From contig CAWCEZ010000010.1 of the NCBI GenBank assembly GCA_963794745.1, positions 744,001-808,000 of the forward strand: DNA of 64,000 nucleotides, written 5' to 3'. A model generated the notes under the pieces. That model saw only the letters and a list, made by a program, of their open reading frames with translations, was not told where the DNA came from and ran no database searches. Below are positions 36,533 to 45,024 of this stretch, piece by piece. Position 1 is the stretch's first letter. The number at the start of each line of letters is the position of its first letter. This stretch comes from Fen-671 sp963794745. GTDB lineage: Bacteria; Actinomycetota; Acidimicrobiia; Acidimicrobiales; Palsa-688. A program made the translations under genes and the position numbers.

Positions 36533-37522
36533 TCAAGCCCCGAGAAGTTCGGCAACCTCGCCAGCGAAGTACGTGAGCACGAAATCGGCCCCGGCACGCT
36601 TGATGGCCCCGAGTTGTTCGAGCGCCACGGCGCTGCCGTCCAGCCAGCCACGCTCGGCGGCCGCTTTTACCATGGCGTACTCCCCGCTGACGTGGTAAGC
36701 CGCAACAGGTACCTTCACGGCCTGGCGGACCGCCGCAATGACGTCCAGGTAGGAGAGGGCAGGCTTCACCATCACCATGTCGGCTCCCTCGGCAATGTCC
36801 AGTTCCACCTCCCGCAGTGCTTCACGCAAGTTTCGCGGGTCCTGCTGGTACCCCTTCCTGTCGCCGCCTCCGGCAATTGTCACGTTCACCGCGTCGCGGA
36901 ACGGCCCATATAGAGCCGAGGCGAATTTGGCGGAGTAAGCCAATATGCCAACCTCGTTATAGCCCTCGTCGTCGAGCCCCGAGCGGATCGCCGCTACCTG
37001 CCCGTCCATCATCCCGGAAGGAGCCACGACGTCGGCTCCAGCCTTGGCTTGGGCAAGCGCCACTCTGGCGTATAGCGCCAGCGTTGCGTCATTGTCGACC
37101 TCGCCCCGCGCATCGAGGACGCCGCAATGGCCATGGTCGGTGTACTCGTCGAGGCAGAGGTCGGCCATAAGGACCATCTGGGCACCGAGCTCTTCGCGTA
37201 GCGACGAGAGGGCCACCTGGACGATGCCATCGGGGGACCAAGCCTGCGACCCTTCGGCATCTTTTTGAGCAGGGACGCCAAAAAGTACAAGAGCGGGGAC
37301 GCCCGCACCGGAGAGCCGGCGAGCCTCCTTCACGAGTGACTCGACCGTGTGCTGGACCACCCCGGGTAGCGAGGGGATCGGCTGGGGGGTCTCGATGCTC
37401 TCGCGCACGAAGAGCGGTGCCACCAAGTCCTTCACCGTGAGCTTGCTTTCAGCGAGCATCTCGCGCAGCACCGCGGAGCGGCGCAGGCGGCGCATACGAG
37501 TCTCAGGGAAGCCCATGGGCAT
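36533..37522 (-). CDS. hemB: Delta-aminolevulinic acid dehydratase (porphobilinogen synthase)
   Basis: The protein has 329 residues from the ATG at 37522 (MPMGFPETRMRRLRR), with AAGGA upstream; the frame is open upstream but not protein-like. Schiff-base Lys residues lie in the MVMVKPALSYLDVI and conserved AYSAKFASALYGPFRDA regions. The metal site reads DLCLDEYTDHGHCG: two Cys remain and one is Asp, an arrangement between the all-Cys zinc type and the magnesium type. It condenses two aminolevulinates to porphobilinogen. It forms a pair with hemL. Confidence 0.95.
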   Translation of the reverse strand: MPMGFPETRMRRLRRSAVLREMLAESKLTVKDLVAPLFVRESIETPQPIPSLPGVVQHTVESLVKEARRLSGAGVPALVLFGVPAQKDAEGSQAWSPDGIVQVALSSLREELGAQMVLMADLCLDEYTDHGHCGVLDARGEVDNDATLALYARVALAQAKAGADVVAPSGMMDGQVAAIRSGLDDEGYNEVGILAYSAKFASALYGPFRDAVNVTIAGGGDRKGYQQDPRNLREALREVELDIAEGADMVMVKPALSYLDVIAAVRQAVKVPVAAYHVSGEYAMVKAAAERGWLDGSAVALEQLGAIKRAGADFVLTYFAGEVAELLGA

Positions 37523-37601
37523 CCACGTTATCCTTGGTCGGTCTCCCAAGACGCTCGTGGAAAGTGACCAGTTAGCCGGACGAAGCCGATATAACGAGGC
37601 C

Positions 37602-37997
37602 ATGGAAACTATTCCTGCCTCGCATAGTGACCTGCTGGACGCCCAAGTGGCCACGCTCGCCACCGTCGGCGCCAACGGTCGTCCGCAGCAGTCGGTCCTG
37701 TGGTTCTTGGCCGAAGGCGGCGTCATCCGCCTTTCCCTTGCTTCCTCACGCCAGAAGACGGTCAACCTCCAGCGCAACCCAGCCTGCAGCCTCGTCATCG
37801 TGGACCCCGAGGTAAACCAGCGCTACCTCGAGGTACGTGGCACTGTCGAGATCGAACCCGACACCGATTATGTTTTCGCCGGCAAGCTTGGCGCGAAGTA
37901 CAAGGCGGACCTCCGCCAGTGGGACGGCCCCGGGGAAACCAGGGTGATCGTGACGCTCGTCGCCGATAGGGTACGGGCCGTCGATATGCGGGGTTGA
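37602..37997 (+). CDS. PPOX-class F420-dependent or flavin split-barrel enzyme
   Basis: The protein has 131 residues from the ATG at 37602. The order VATLATVGANGRPQQSVLWFLAEGGVIRLSLASSRQKTVNLQRNPACSLVIVDP (in pieces) followed by YLEVRGTVEIEPD is the full pattern of PPOX/F420-dependent split-barrel proteins of about 130 residues. Most partners of this subfamily reduce small molecules or biliverdin-like compounds with F420H2; the substrate here is unknown. It is divergent from hemB with about 80 bases between, so a link to tetrapyrroles is possible but unproven. It is unrelated in sequence detail to the PPOX protein at 2859-3260. Confidence 0.85.
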   Translation: METIPASHSDLLDAQVATLATVGANGRPQQSVLWFLAEGGVIRLSLASSRQKTVNLQRNPACSLVIVDPEVNQRYLEVRGTVEIEPDTDYVFAGKLGAKYKADLRQWDGPGETRVIVTLVADRVRAVDMRG

Positions 37998-37998
37998 G

Positions 37999-39246
37999 CT
38001 AGGCGACCGGCCGGCGGCGACGCCCGAAGACAGCCCAGGCGCCCCCGGCCACGGCGGCTGCTGCGACGGGCAGGAAGATGGTCAGCGGCGCTTCAGGCAG
38101 CGCAGAAGGTAGCGCCGTCGGAGCGAAGGCCACGCCGCGGTACGCCTCGTTGGCCGGGGCGCTGGCCAGCGAACTCACCGTGGCGCCCGTAAGGGACGCC
38201 GTACCAACTGGGTCCGTGATCTCCTCTAGCGTCCCCGGGTCCGTGGCGTAAAGGTATACGTTGCCGCCGCTCACCGTACCCGTCAAGCCGGACACCGTCG
38301 GGAACGCGACGCTGCCCTCTGCCGTCCAAACTCCGGGGCTGCCGAGCAGGCTGTATTTCTCGACACCGATGGTGGTGTCGGCTACATATGCTGTGTCGAT
38401 CCCGTGGCCACCCTCGCTCAACAGGTAATAGCTGTACGGGGCCCCGCTGCTCCCGGAGTCAACGCCGCTGAGGTTGGTGGCGCTTTGACCGGTAGTTGTG
38501 GGGAGCCCGCTGCCGATCGCATTGACGCCGATGATCGCAGGCGCCGTTGCACTTCCCGATGAGGCGTAGAGCTGGCCGCCGAAGATGCTGGCCCAGCGGT
38601 AATTCCCACCTATAAGCATCGTGGCGGCGCCGGAACCCTTGGCGCCGTACCACACGCCTCCCTGGGAGGCCTCTGTGCCGCCGGCCCCTCCGACCCATAC
38701 GGCCGACCCGTCGACAGATGTGGCACTGCGGGGGTTGTTGCCGCTGAAGGCTGTGCTGCCCAGCGTGGTGCTCGTGTCGATGTCACCGTTTGCATCGACC
38801 TCGCCGACCTCGCGGGGATCGGCGGCAGCGGTGGTGCCGGCGATGCTGGACGTCCCCGCGGGTGCGTCGTAACCCGGGACTAGCAGGGTCGTACCGTTCG
38901 TGGACAGAGTGAGCCCTCCCTCGGAGGTGGCGCTACCGCTCGCGCTGAGCGGGTTGGGTGTACCGAGGGCGGTCGTGGGGGGCATTTCCAACGACAACGT
39001 TGGGCTCTGGGCCGCGCCTGTTGGCGCGAACTCGTCGAGGTAAACGGCAGCGGAGGTGCCCGAAAGGGTTCCCGCGCCAGTGCCGACGCGGTAGACAACC
39101 AGATCCCCGGTGGTGAACCCGCCGGCGGCGCGGGCGGGCATGGCCAGGAAGGACATGCTCGCGGCGGCTGCGAGGGAGACAGCAGCTGCGCGTGTGGACA
39201 GGGCCTTAACCTGTCGAAGGGTGGTAGGAACGGCGGGTTTCGACAT
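37999..39246 (-). CDS. Secreted protein with PEAP-TM-Arg C-terminal sorting-like tail
   Basis: The protein has 415 residues. Signal peptide at 1-41 (RAAAVSLAAAASMSFLAMPARA). The mature part is Gly/Ser/Thr-rich and beta-propeller-like, with repeated segments such as VWVGGAGGTEASQGGVWYGAKG and GVEKYSLLGSPGVW. The C-terminus is tripartite: ALPEAPLTIFLP, a hydrophobic AAAAVAGGAWAVFG, and RRRRPVA. This layout resembles PEP-CTERM/LPXTG-type sorting signals, where a transpeptidase cleaves near the motif. No sorting enzyme is visible in the window. The N-terminal part resembles surface proteins that report nothing on substrate. Convergent with the PPOX gene (1 base between stops). Confidence 0.8.
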   Translation of the reverse strand: MSKPAVPTTLRQVKALSTRAAAVSLAAAASMSFLAMPARAAGGFTTGDLVVYRVGTGAGTLSGTSAAVYLDEFAPTGAAQSPTLSLEMPPTTALGTPNPLSASGSATSEGGLTLSTNGTTLLVPGYDAPAGTSSIAGTTAAADPREVGEVDANGDIDTSTTLGSTAFSGNNPRSATSVDGSAVWVGGAGGTEASQGGVWYGAKGSGAATMLIGGNYRWASIFGGQLYASSGSATAPAIIGVNAIGSGLPTTTGQSATNLSGVDSGSSGAPYSYYLLSEGGHGIDTAYVADTTIGVEKYSLLGSPGVWTAEGSVAFPTVSGLTGTVSGGNVYLYATDPGTLEEITDPVGTASLTGATVSSLASAPANEAYRGVAFAPTALPSALPEAPLTIFLPVAAAAVAGGAWAVFGRRRRPVA

Positions 39247-39348
39247 GTGGCCGACGCTAATTACGCAGCCCTGCCAGTCCGCCTACGTGGTGGCTACACG
39301 GTGGCGAACTCTGGGTGACGATCAGCTGAACACGTCGCTTCGCTCGGG

Positions 39349-40551
39349 TCAGTCGGTGAAGGCGAGCACTCCGCAAACGTCGGTCGCCCATGTGAGCGAT
39401 TGCAAGTAGCACTGCTCGACTTGGGCCGGGCTAAGCGTCGAACGCAGCCTCAGATCTCCTCCGCCGACCTCCCAGGCGAGCACGTCGGCAAGGATGTCGC
39501 CGAGAGGCCCGGTGTGGTTGAGCAACGCCTCTTGCGGTTCGCTGTGGAGCGAAAGGCCCTCGAGGATCGTCGGTAACGACGCCTGTAACAGAAGGTCGAG
39601 CGCCGACACCAGACCGACAGTGAAGGCTTGGTCGGTCAAGCCGGGCTCGACTTCCTGGGCCATCAGCTCGGCCATCCGGGCGCGGGTCATGGCGATGCTG
39701 AACTGCTCGTCACAGCCCTCGTGGGCCCCCGACAACAGCATGAGAGTGACCCACGCACGCAGGCGCCGTTCACCGAGCATCACAACCGCCTCCCGTACCG
39801 AACTGAGCGAGCGGTAGAGGCCCTTTGCGGCACCGGCACCCGCAGCGCGCAAGAACCGGTAACTGAGGGCTGCGTCGGTACGGACGATGCTCTCAACTTC
39901 ACCGAAAGACGTCGCAGGGTCGCAGAGCTTTTCGAGCACTCTCAGGCACGTGAGCCGGCTCGGCGAAAGAGCTTGGCCCTCCACGACCTCGGGCCTGGAC
40001 AGGAGGTAACCCTGGAAGAGGTCAAAGCCAAGATCCTGGCAAGCGGCCAGCTGTTCACGCGTCTCGACCTTCTCGGCCAGTGGCTCGGCGCCGAAGATCG
40101 CGCATTGCCGGGCGGCGTCTGCGAGCTCGGCCTGGGTCAGCGCGAGGACGTCGAGCTTGACGATCGAGACCAGCTCGAGCAGAGGGTCATCGGCGGCCCA
40201 GACGTAGTCGTCCAGCGCCAGCGTGTACCCCTTGGAAACTAGGCGGCGGCACCCGGCGAGCACCTCGGCGTCCCGTGGTACGTCCTCCAGGATCTCGATC
40301 ACCGCTTGGCTGGGCGCGAACGGCACCTCGTGCTGGCCGACCAGGAACGAACGGGTGGCATTGACAAAGGCAAGCTTGCTCCCGACCAGGCTTGCCAGGC
40401 CGAGGTCGAGCCCGGCGCGCACGAGGACGTCTGCGGTCATCTTGTCGCCGTTAGGTCTCGGGTCGGTGGGGTCTCGGAACAGCAGCTCGTAGCCGCGGAC
40501 GCCGAGCTTGGCGTCGAAGATCGGTTGCCGCCCGACCATGAACTGGCTCAT
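39349..40551 (-). CDS. EAL-HDOD (YuxH-like) signalling protein
   Basis: The protein has 400 residues from the ATG at 40551, with GGAAGGA upstream. Residues 1-195 are a degenerate EAL domain: MVGRQPIFDAKLGVRGYELLFR, EILEDV in place of the catalytic E-x-L, LALDDYVWA, and EKVETREQLAACQDLGFDLFQGYLLSRPE. Residues 205-390 are an HDOD domain. In this family the EAL part usually binds rather than hydrolyses cyclic di-GMP or has lost it. It is a single-gene unit. Together with yajQ and the RsiG-like gene it suggests cyclic di-GMP signalling in this organism. Confidence 0.9.
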   Translation of the reverse strand: MSQFMVGRQPIFDAKLGVRGYELLFRDPTDPRPNGDKMTADVLVRAGLDLGLASLVGSKLAFVNATRSFLVGQHEVPFAPSQAVIEILEDVPRDAEVLAGCRRLVSKGYTLALDDYVWAADDPLLELVSIVKLDVLALTQAELADAARQCAIFGAEPLAEKVETREQLAACQDLGFDLFQGYLLSRPEVVEGQALSPSRLTCLRVLEKLCDPATSFGEVESIVRTDAALSYRFLRAAGAGAAKGLYRSLSSVREAVVMLGERRLRAWVTLMLLSGAHEGCDEQFSIAMTRARMAELMAQEVEPGLTDQAFTVGLVSALDLLLQASLPTILEGLSLHSEPQEALLNHTGPLGDILADVLAWEVGGGDLRLRSTLSPAQVEQCYLQSLTWATDVCGVLAFTD

Positions 40552-40650
40552 CGGCGTCCTTCCGAGTACCGGCACGGGCACGACTTTGGCCGCGCGCGTG
40601 TTTTGTCTATCGGTCAGGGGGTGGGCCTGACTTGAGGCGCGACCGCAATA

Positions 40651-41295
40651 ATGGGACCTGTGAGGGCGCACCGTGTGCCGGCGGGCCGTGACGGGCGATG
40701 GCTGCCGGGCGCCGCGGTTGGGACTTTCGCCGTCCTGGTCGCCCTGCTGGCTTCGGCCTGTGGCGGCGGCACTTCGGCGCCACAGGTGGCGTCCCTGGGA
40801 GCGACGACGTCCACGACTGCTGTGGTCGCTGCACCCTCCACTCAGCCCGCTGCACCATCGAGCGGCGCGGCCGGCAGCTCGTCCAGCGCTCTCGTCAAAC
40901 AGGCTGTGAAGTACGCCGGGTGCATGCGAAAGCACGGCGTGACTGGCTTCCCCGATCCTGACGCTGCAGGTTCGTTCTCGCTAGCTGCCCTCGCCAGCCT
41001 CGACCGGAGCTCGCCTCAGTTCCAATCTGCAGCGAACGCCTGCCAGGCGCTAAGACCGCTCCCGAGTGCCCAGGCGTTGACCCAGGACAACACCGCCTTG
41101 TTGAAGTTCTCGACGTGCATGCGTTCGCATGGCGAGCTGAAGTTCCCCGACTTCGACCTCGGCTCGGGGAACGCGGCGCGGGTAGCGCGGCAGTACCTGA
41201 AGACGATCGACCCGCTTTCACCCGTTTTCCAGGCCGCCTTCCAGGTGTGCCGTCCTCTGCTCCCGGCCATCATTGGCTCTGCCCTCGGTTCGTGA
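40651..41295 (+). CDS. Lipoprotein with duplicated CMR-HG-FPDPD motif
   Basis: The protein has 214 residues. Signal peptide and lipobox LLASAC place Cys37 as the lipidated residue, followed by a Ser/Thr/Ala/Pro linker to about residue 80. The exposed domain carries two copies of one motif: YAGCMRKHGVTGFPDPD and FSTCMRSHGELKFPDFD, about 60 residues apart, and further Cys residues in NACQAL and FQVCRPLLP. The four Cys probably form two disulfides. Such CMR-HG-FPDP proteins are frequent, uncharacterised actinobacterial lipoproteins. It overlaps the convergent ABC gene by 26 bases. Confidence 0.85.
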   Translation: MGPVRAHRVPAGRDGRWLPGAAVGTFAVLVALLASACGGGTSAPQVASLGATTSTTAVVAAPSTQPAAPSSGAAGSSSSALVKQAVKYAGCMRKHGVTGFPDPDAAGSFSLAALASLDRSSPQFQSAANACQALRPLPSAQALTQDNTALLKFSTCMRSHGELKFPDFDLGSGNAARVARQYLKTIDPLSPVFQAAFQVCRPLLPAIIGSALGS

Positions 41296-43114
41296 CGCCT
41301 CCTCTCCAGGCAGCGAACAGGCGGGCGTAGTGGCCATCGGCTTCGATCAGTTCATCGTGGCTACCCAGCTCGGCCAGAGCACCGTCGCGCACCACCGCAA
41401 CCCGGTCGGCGCGCTCCGCAGCCCCTAGTCGGTGGGCAATGACGATCACAGTGCGGCCCTCGGCCAGGGCGGCCAGAGCCGACTCGGCTTGACGTTCGGT
41501 CCCTGGGTCGATACTCGAGGTGGCCTCGTCCATGATGAGCACTGCCGGGTCGGTGAGGGCGGCCCGGGCCAAGCTCACCAGCTGGCGTTCCCCAGCCGAC
41601 AGGTGCGAACCTCGTTCGCCTACGTCGGTCCTCTCACCCTGAGGCAGGCTCGCCACCCAGTCGCTCAGGCCCAGTTTGCCCACGGCGTCGCGGGCCTCGT
41701 CAAGGGTCGCGCCGGGGCGGCCAAGGGCGACATTTTCGAGCACCGTCCCCCGGAAGAGGAAACCTTCTTGGGGAAGGACCACGATCCGCTCTCGTATGTG
41801 GGACAGCAGTGCCTGGCGCAGGTCTACGCCGCCGAAATGGACCGATCCTGACAACGGGTCGTAGAGGCGGCCGGCCAGTTTGGCGAGAGTCGACTTGCCG
41901 CCTCCGGTCGGCCCGACGAGCGCCAACCGCTCGCCGGCTTCGATACGCAGGTCGACACCTTCGAGCACCAGCCGCTCCTGGCTGTCGTCCTCCTCGCCCC
42001 TATAGGCGAAGTCGACCGCGCGCAGTTCGAGGGCCCCACTGTTGGGCAGCTGTGCCGGGCGCTCAGGGTCGACCATCGACGGGCCCACCGCGAGCAGCTT
42101 GTAAACCGTTGCCAGGGCAGCCCCGGAGGACTGGAGGAGGTCGAACAGGGCGGAGAGGCTTGTTATTGCGTTGAACAGGTTCGCCAGGTACAGCACGAAC
42201 GCTGCCACCGTCCCCACGGTCGTCAGGTGGCCCTCCACGAGCAAGGCACCAGCTACCAGCACGACGACCGAAGAAAGGACCCCGGACACCTCGATCTTGG
42301 GGAAAAAGCGCGAGGACATCGCCACGGTGGCCAGTTCGCCGTCGAGCTGGGCTTGGTTCACAGCTGCGAAGCGGGCGATCGTGGCGTCCTCTTGGCGGAA
42401 CGCTTGGACTACCCGCACCCCGGCGAGGTCCTCGTCGAGCGATGTCAGGGCGTCGCCGATGAGCTCGCGCACGTGGCCGTAAACCTTGCTCGACGTGGTG
42501 CGGTAGCGCGCAGCAGAGACAAGAGCGGGTATAAGGGAAATCACGACGACAACGAACAGCAGTGGGGACATCACAACGAGTACGACCATGATCGCCACGA
42601 ACAGCCCGATGCTTGTGACAAAGCTCGAAAGCCCGCTCTGCACGAGCGTTTCCAGGACGTCGATGTCAGCCGTCATCCGCGAGAGCAGCTGACCGGAGCT
42701 CTCCGATTCAAAAAACCCGAGCGGCTGCGCCAGTAAATGGCTGAAGACCTGCTTTCGGAGGTCGTTGAGGTATGTCTCGCCGATGCCAGACACCATAAGC
42801 GTCTGTACGCGGGTCAAGACGAAGTACCCAATGCTCACGGCGACATATGCGGCGCCGGCGATAGTAACAACGCGCATTGAACGGTGGTGGACAAGGCCAT
42901 CATTGATCATCCAACCGACCAGGGCAGGCCCGGCCAGGGTGGTGGCCAGCCCACCCAACAGCACGACGAGGGCGACGAAAATGCGGCGCCTGTAGGGCCG
43001 CAGCGACGACACCACTGCGCCCAGGAAGCTCGCAGGGGCGACATCGCCCGCCCCCTCTTGGACTTGGGCGGCAGTACGGTCGCTTCGCCCTCGTCTCGGC
43101 AGCCGTAACTTCAT
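41270..43114 (-). CDS. ABC exporter, TM-ATPase half (second gene)
   Basis: The protein has 614 residues. Six TM segments in the first 330 residues, then the ATPase domain with Walker A GPTGGGKSTL, Q-loop VLPQEGFLF, signature LSAGERQLVSLARA, Walker B VLIMDEATSSIDPGTE and switch IAHRL. It is a type IV exporter half-transporter. Its ATG overlaps the stop of the preceding half (ATGA), so the two form a heterodimer of the LmrCD/TmrAB kind. The substrate (lipid, peptide or drug) is not visible. The signature is canonical here. Confidence 0.92.
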   Translation of the reverse strand: MKLRLPRRGRSDRTAAQVQEGAGDVAPASFLGAVVSSLRPYRRRIFVALVVLLGGLATTLAGPALVGWMINDGLVHHRSMRVVTIAGAAYVAVSIGYFVLTRVQTLMVSGIGETYLNDLRKQVFSHLLAQPLGFFESESSGQLLSRMTADIDVLETLVQSGLSSFVTSIGLFVAIMVVLVVMSPLLFVVVVISLIPALVSAARYRTTSSKVYGHVRELIGDALTSLDEDLAGVRVVQAFRQEDATIARFAAVNQAQLDGELATVAMSSRFFPKIEVSGVLSSVVVLVAGALLVEGHLTTVGTVAAFVLYLANLFNAITSLSALFDLLQSSGAALATVYKLLAVGPSMVDPERPAQLPNSGALELRAVDFAYRGEEDDSQERLVLEGVDLRIEAGERLALVGPTGGGKSTLAKLAGRLYDPLSGSVHFGGVDLRQALLSHIRERIVVLPQEGFLFRGTVLENVALGRPGATLDEARDAVGKLGLSDWVASLPQGERTDVGERGSHLSAGERQLVSLARAALTDPAVLIMDEATSSIDPGTERQAESALAALAEGRTVIVIAHRLGAAERADRVAVVRDGALAELGSHDELIEADGHYARLFAAWRGGVTNRGQSQ

Positions 43115-44925
43115 GCTCGCACGCTCGGTTCTTCGTCTGGAGCGCTCTCGATGCCGAGGACCTGGCGGTAACGGGGCGTGGTGGACCGCAGCTCGTCGTG
43201 GGTACCCTGGGCTACCACCTGGCCTCCGTCGATGAGGACGACCCTGTCAGCGACTGCAATGGTTGCAGGACGGTGCGAGATTATGAGGGTCGTCTTGTCC
43301 CGCCGGGCCGCGGCGAGAGCCTTGACCACTTGGAGCTCGCGGGGAGCATCGACGGCCGAGGTGGCGTCGTCAAGCACTAGCACGCGGGGGTCGGCGAGGA
43401 GCGCCCGGGCCAGGGCCAGGCGCTGACGCTGGCCACCCGAGAGGGCCATTCCCCGTTCGCCCACGGGCGTTTTATAACCCTGTGGCAGCTCGCTGATGAA
43501 CTCGTCGGCCTGTGCGAGGTGAGCAGCCTCGTCCATCTCCTGGTCGGTCGCATCAGGCCGCCCGACCCTGAGGTTGGCCTCGATCGTGTCGTTGAAGAGA
43601 AAACTGTCCTCGAAGACCACAGCGACCGCCCCGCGCACAGCGGCCAGCCCGAGGCTGGAGACGTCCACACCGTCCAGGTAGACAGTCCCTTCGCTGGGGT
43701 CGTACAAGCGCGCCAGCAGGGACAGGACCGTAGTCTTGCCCGAGCCGGTGGCCCCCACCATGGCGACGACTTCGCCGCCGTGAATGGACAGTTCGAACCC
43801 GTCAAGTACAGGCCCGCCGTCCACGACGCCCGGGTACGAGAATTTGACGTGGTCGAGGTGGACGGCCCCCGGCCCCGGGGCTAGCTGCTGAGCCACAGCA
43901 GGCTCGGGCACAGCGGTGCGCCGGTCCATGATCGTAGAGAGGCGGTAACAAGACACCACCGCGCGCTGCAACATGACGATGTAAGCACCTATCGATTGCA
44001 GGGGCCCGGTCAGTATGGCCAGGTAAGCGTTGAAAGCGACCAGCAGGCCGACGCTCAGCTCGTGGTGCAGGACCAGGTAACCGCCAAGCCAGTTGACTGC
44101 GGCCAGTTCGAGCATGGGGACGGTGTTCAGCGTGGGGAGATAGCGCGCCCGCGTGCGCACCACGCGCATAGCTTCGGCCAGCACGGCATCAGCGGACGCG
44201 CCGAGGCGCGCCTCCATCACCGGTTCGGTGCCGAACCCCTTTACCGCTCGGACACCTGAGATGGTCTCCTCGACGACGCCGGCTAGCGCGCCTCGTTCTC
44301 TTTGCAGGTCGGATATGGCTTCTCGGACCCGCTTGGAAAAGCGGTTGGAAGTAAAGGCGACCAAGGGCAGAGCCGCCAACGCGACAACCCCCAACAGCGG
44401 GCTGCTCAGCACGAGGATCACGCCCACGGCGACAGCGAGCATAGCGTTGCCCACCCAAAACGGTGCCGACGCGACTACCGCCTGCACCTGGAACAGGTCG
44501 CTTGTCACTCGGGACAGGAGCTGACCGCGGTTGACGTTGGAGTGGTAGCTCAGGTCCAGGAAGAGAAGGTGGTCATGGAAAGCTCGGCGTAGCTCAGACT
44601 CGACCCGCCGCGACGCCACACCGTTGTAGTAGCGCCGGCCCCGGGACGCCGCCGCCTGTGCCAGCCCGAGCACCGCGATTACGACGACGTAGATGGTGAA
44701 GCTTTGCCAGCGGTGATCGAGCAGGCCGTCGTTTACAGCGTTGCCGAGGAGCAGGGGGGTGCTGGCGATGGCGGCCGAAGACACGAGCGCGGCCGCGACA
44801 GCTAACCCGAGCACGGCCCAGTGGGGGCCCATGGCCTTGCGCATGAACGCCCAACCCTGTCGGGCTCGTCGGCGACTTTCGGCTGGGCTCATTGGCGCCG
44901 CCGCCGATATGATCGAAGCTCTCAT
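43111..44925 (-). CDS. ABC exporter, TM-ATPase half (first gene)
   Basis: The protein has 604 residues from ATG 44925; an internal ATG at 44892 is a possible alternative. Six TM segments, then ATPase motifs: Walker A GATGSGKTTVLSLL, FEDSFLFNDT, signature ALSGGQRQRLALARAL, Walker B VLVLDDATSAVDAPRE and SHRP. The residue after Walker B is Asp (DDATS) instead of the catalytic Glu, typical of the degenerate site of heterodimeric exporters; the partner has the normal DEATS. Six copies of no other gene accompany the pair. Confidence 0.92.
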   Translation of the reverse strand: MRASIISAAAPMSPAESRRRARQGWAFMRKAMGPHWAVLGLAVAAALVSSAAIASTPLLLGNAVNDGLLDHRWQSFTIYVVVIAVLGLAQAAASRGRRYYNGVASRRVESELRRAFHDHLLFLDLSYHSNVNRGQLLSRVTSDLFQVQAVVASAPFWVGNAMLAVAVGVILVLSSPLLGVVALAALPLVAFTSNRFSKRVREAISDLQRERGALAGVVEETISGVRAVKGFGTEPVMEARLGASADAVLAEAMRVVRTRARYLPTLNTVPMLELAAVNWLGGYLVLHHELSVGLLVAFNAYLAILTGPLQSIGAYIVMLQRAVVSCYRLSTIMDRRTAVPEPAVAQQLAPGPGAVHLDHVKFSYPGVVDGGPVLDGFELSIHGGEVVAMVGATGSGKTTVLSLLARLYDPSEGTVYLDGVDVSSLGLAAVRGAVAVVFEDSFLFNDTIEANLRVGRPDATDQEMDEAAHLAQADEFISELPQGYKTPVGERGMALSGGQRQRLALARALLADPRVLVLDDATSAVDAPRELQVVKALAAARRDKTTLIISHRPATIAVADRVVLIDGGQVVAQGTHDELRSTTPRYRQVLGIESAPDEEPSVRA

Positions 44926-44930
44926 TCCTG

Positions 44931-44959
44931 GTTTCTGACGGTTTCTAACGGTTTCTGAC
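44931..44959. repeat. Three tandem 10-bp units upstream of the ABC exporter
   Basis: gtttctgacg, gtttctaacg and gtttctgacc follow each other directly at 44931-44960, one helical turn per unit, a few bases upstream of the exporter start (minus strand). Phased units at this spot could be an operator or part of the leader; a slippage expansion is equally possible. Confidence 0.45.
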
Positions 44960-45024
44960 CCAGGTTACCGGCCCCGGCCATGTCGTCCCGGTTATTAATT
45001 GCCAACTATCAGCACTGCTAATGG

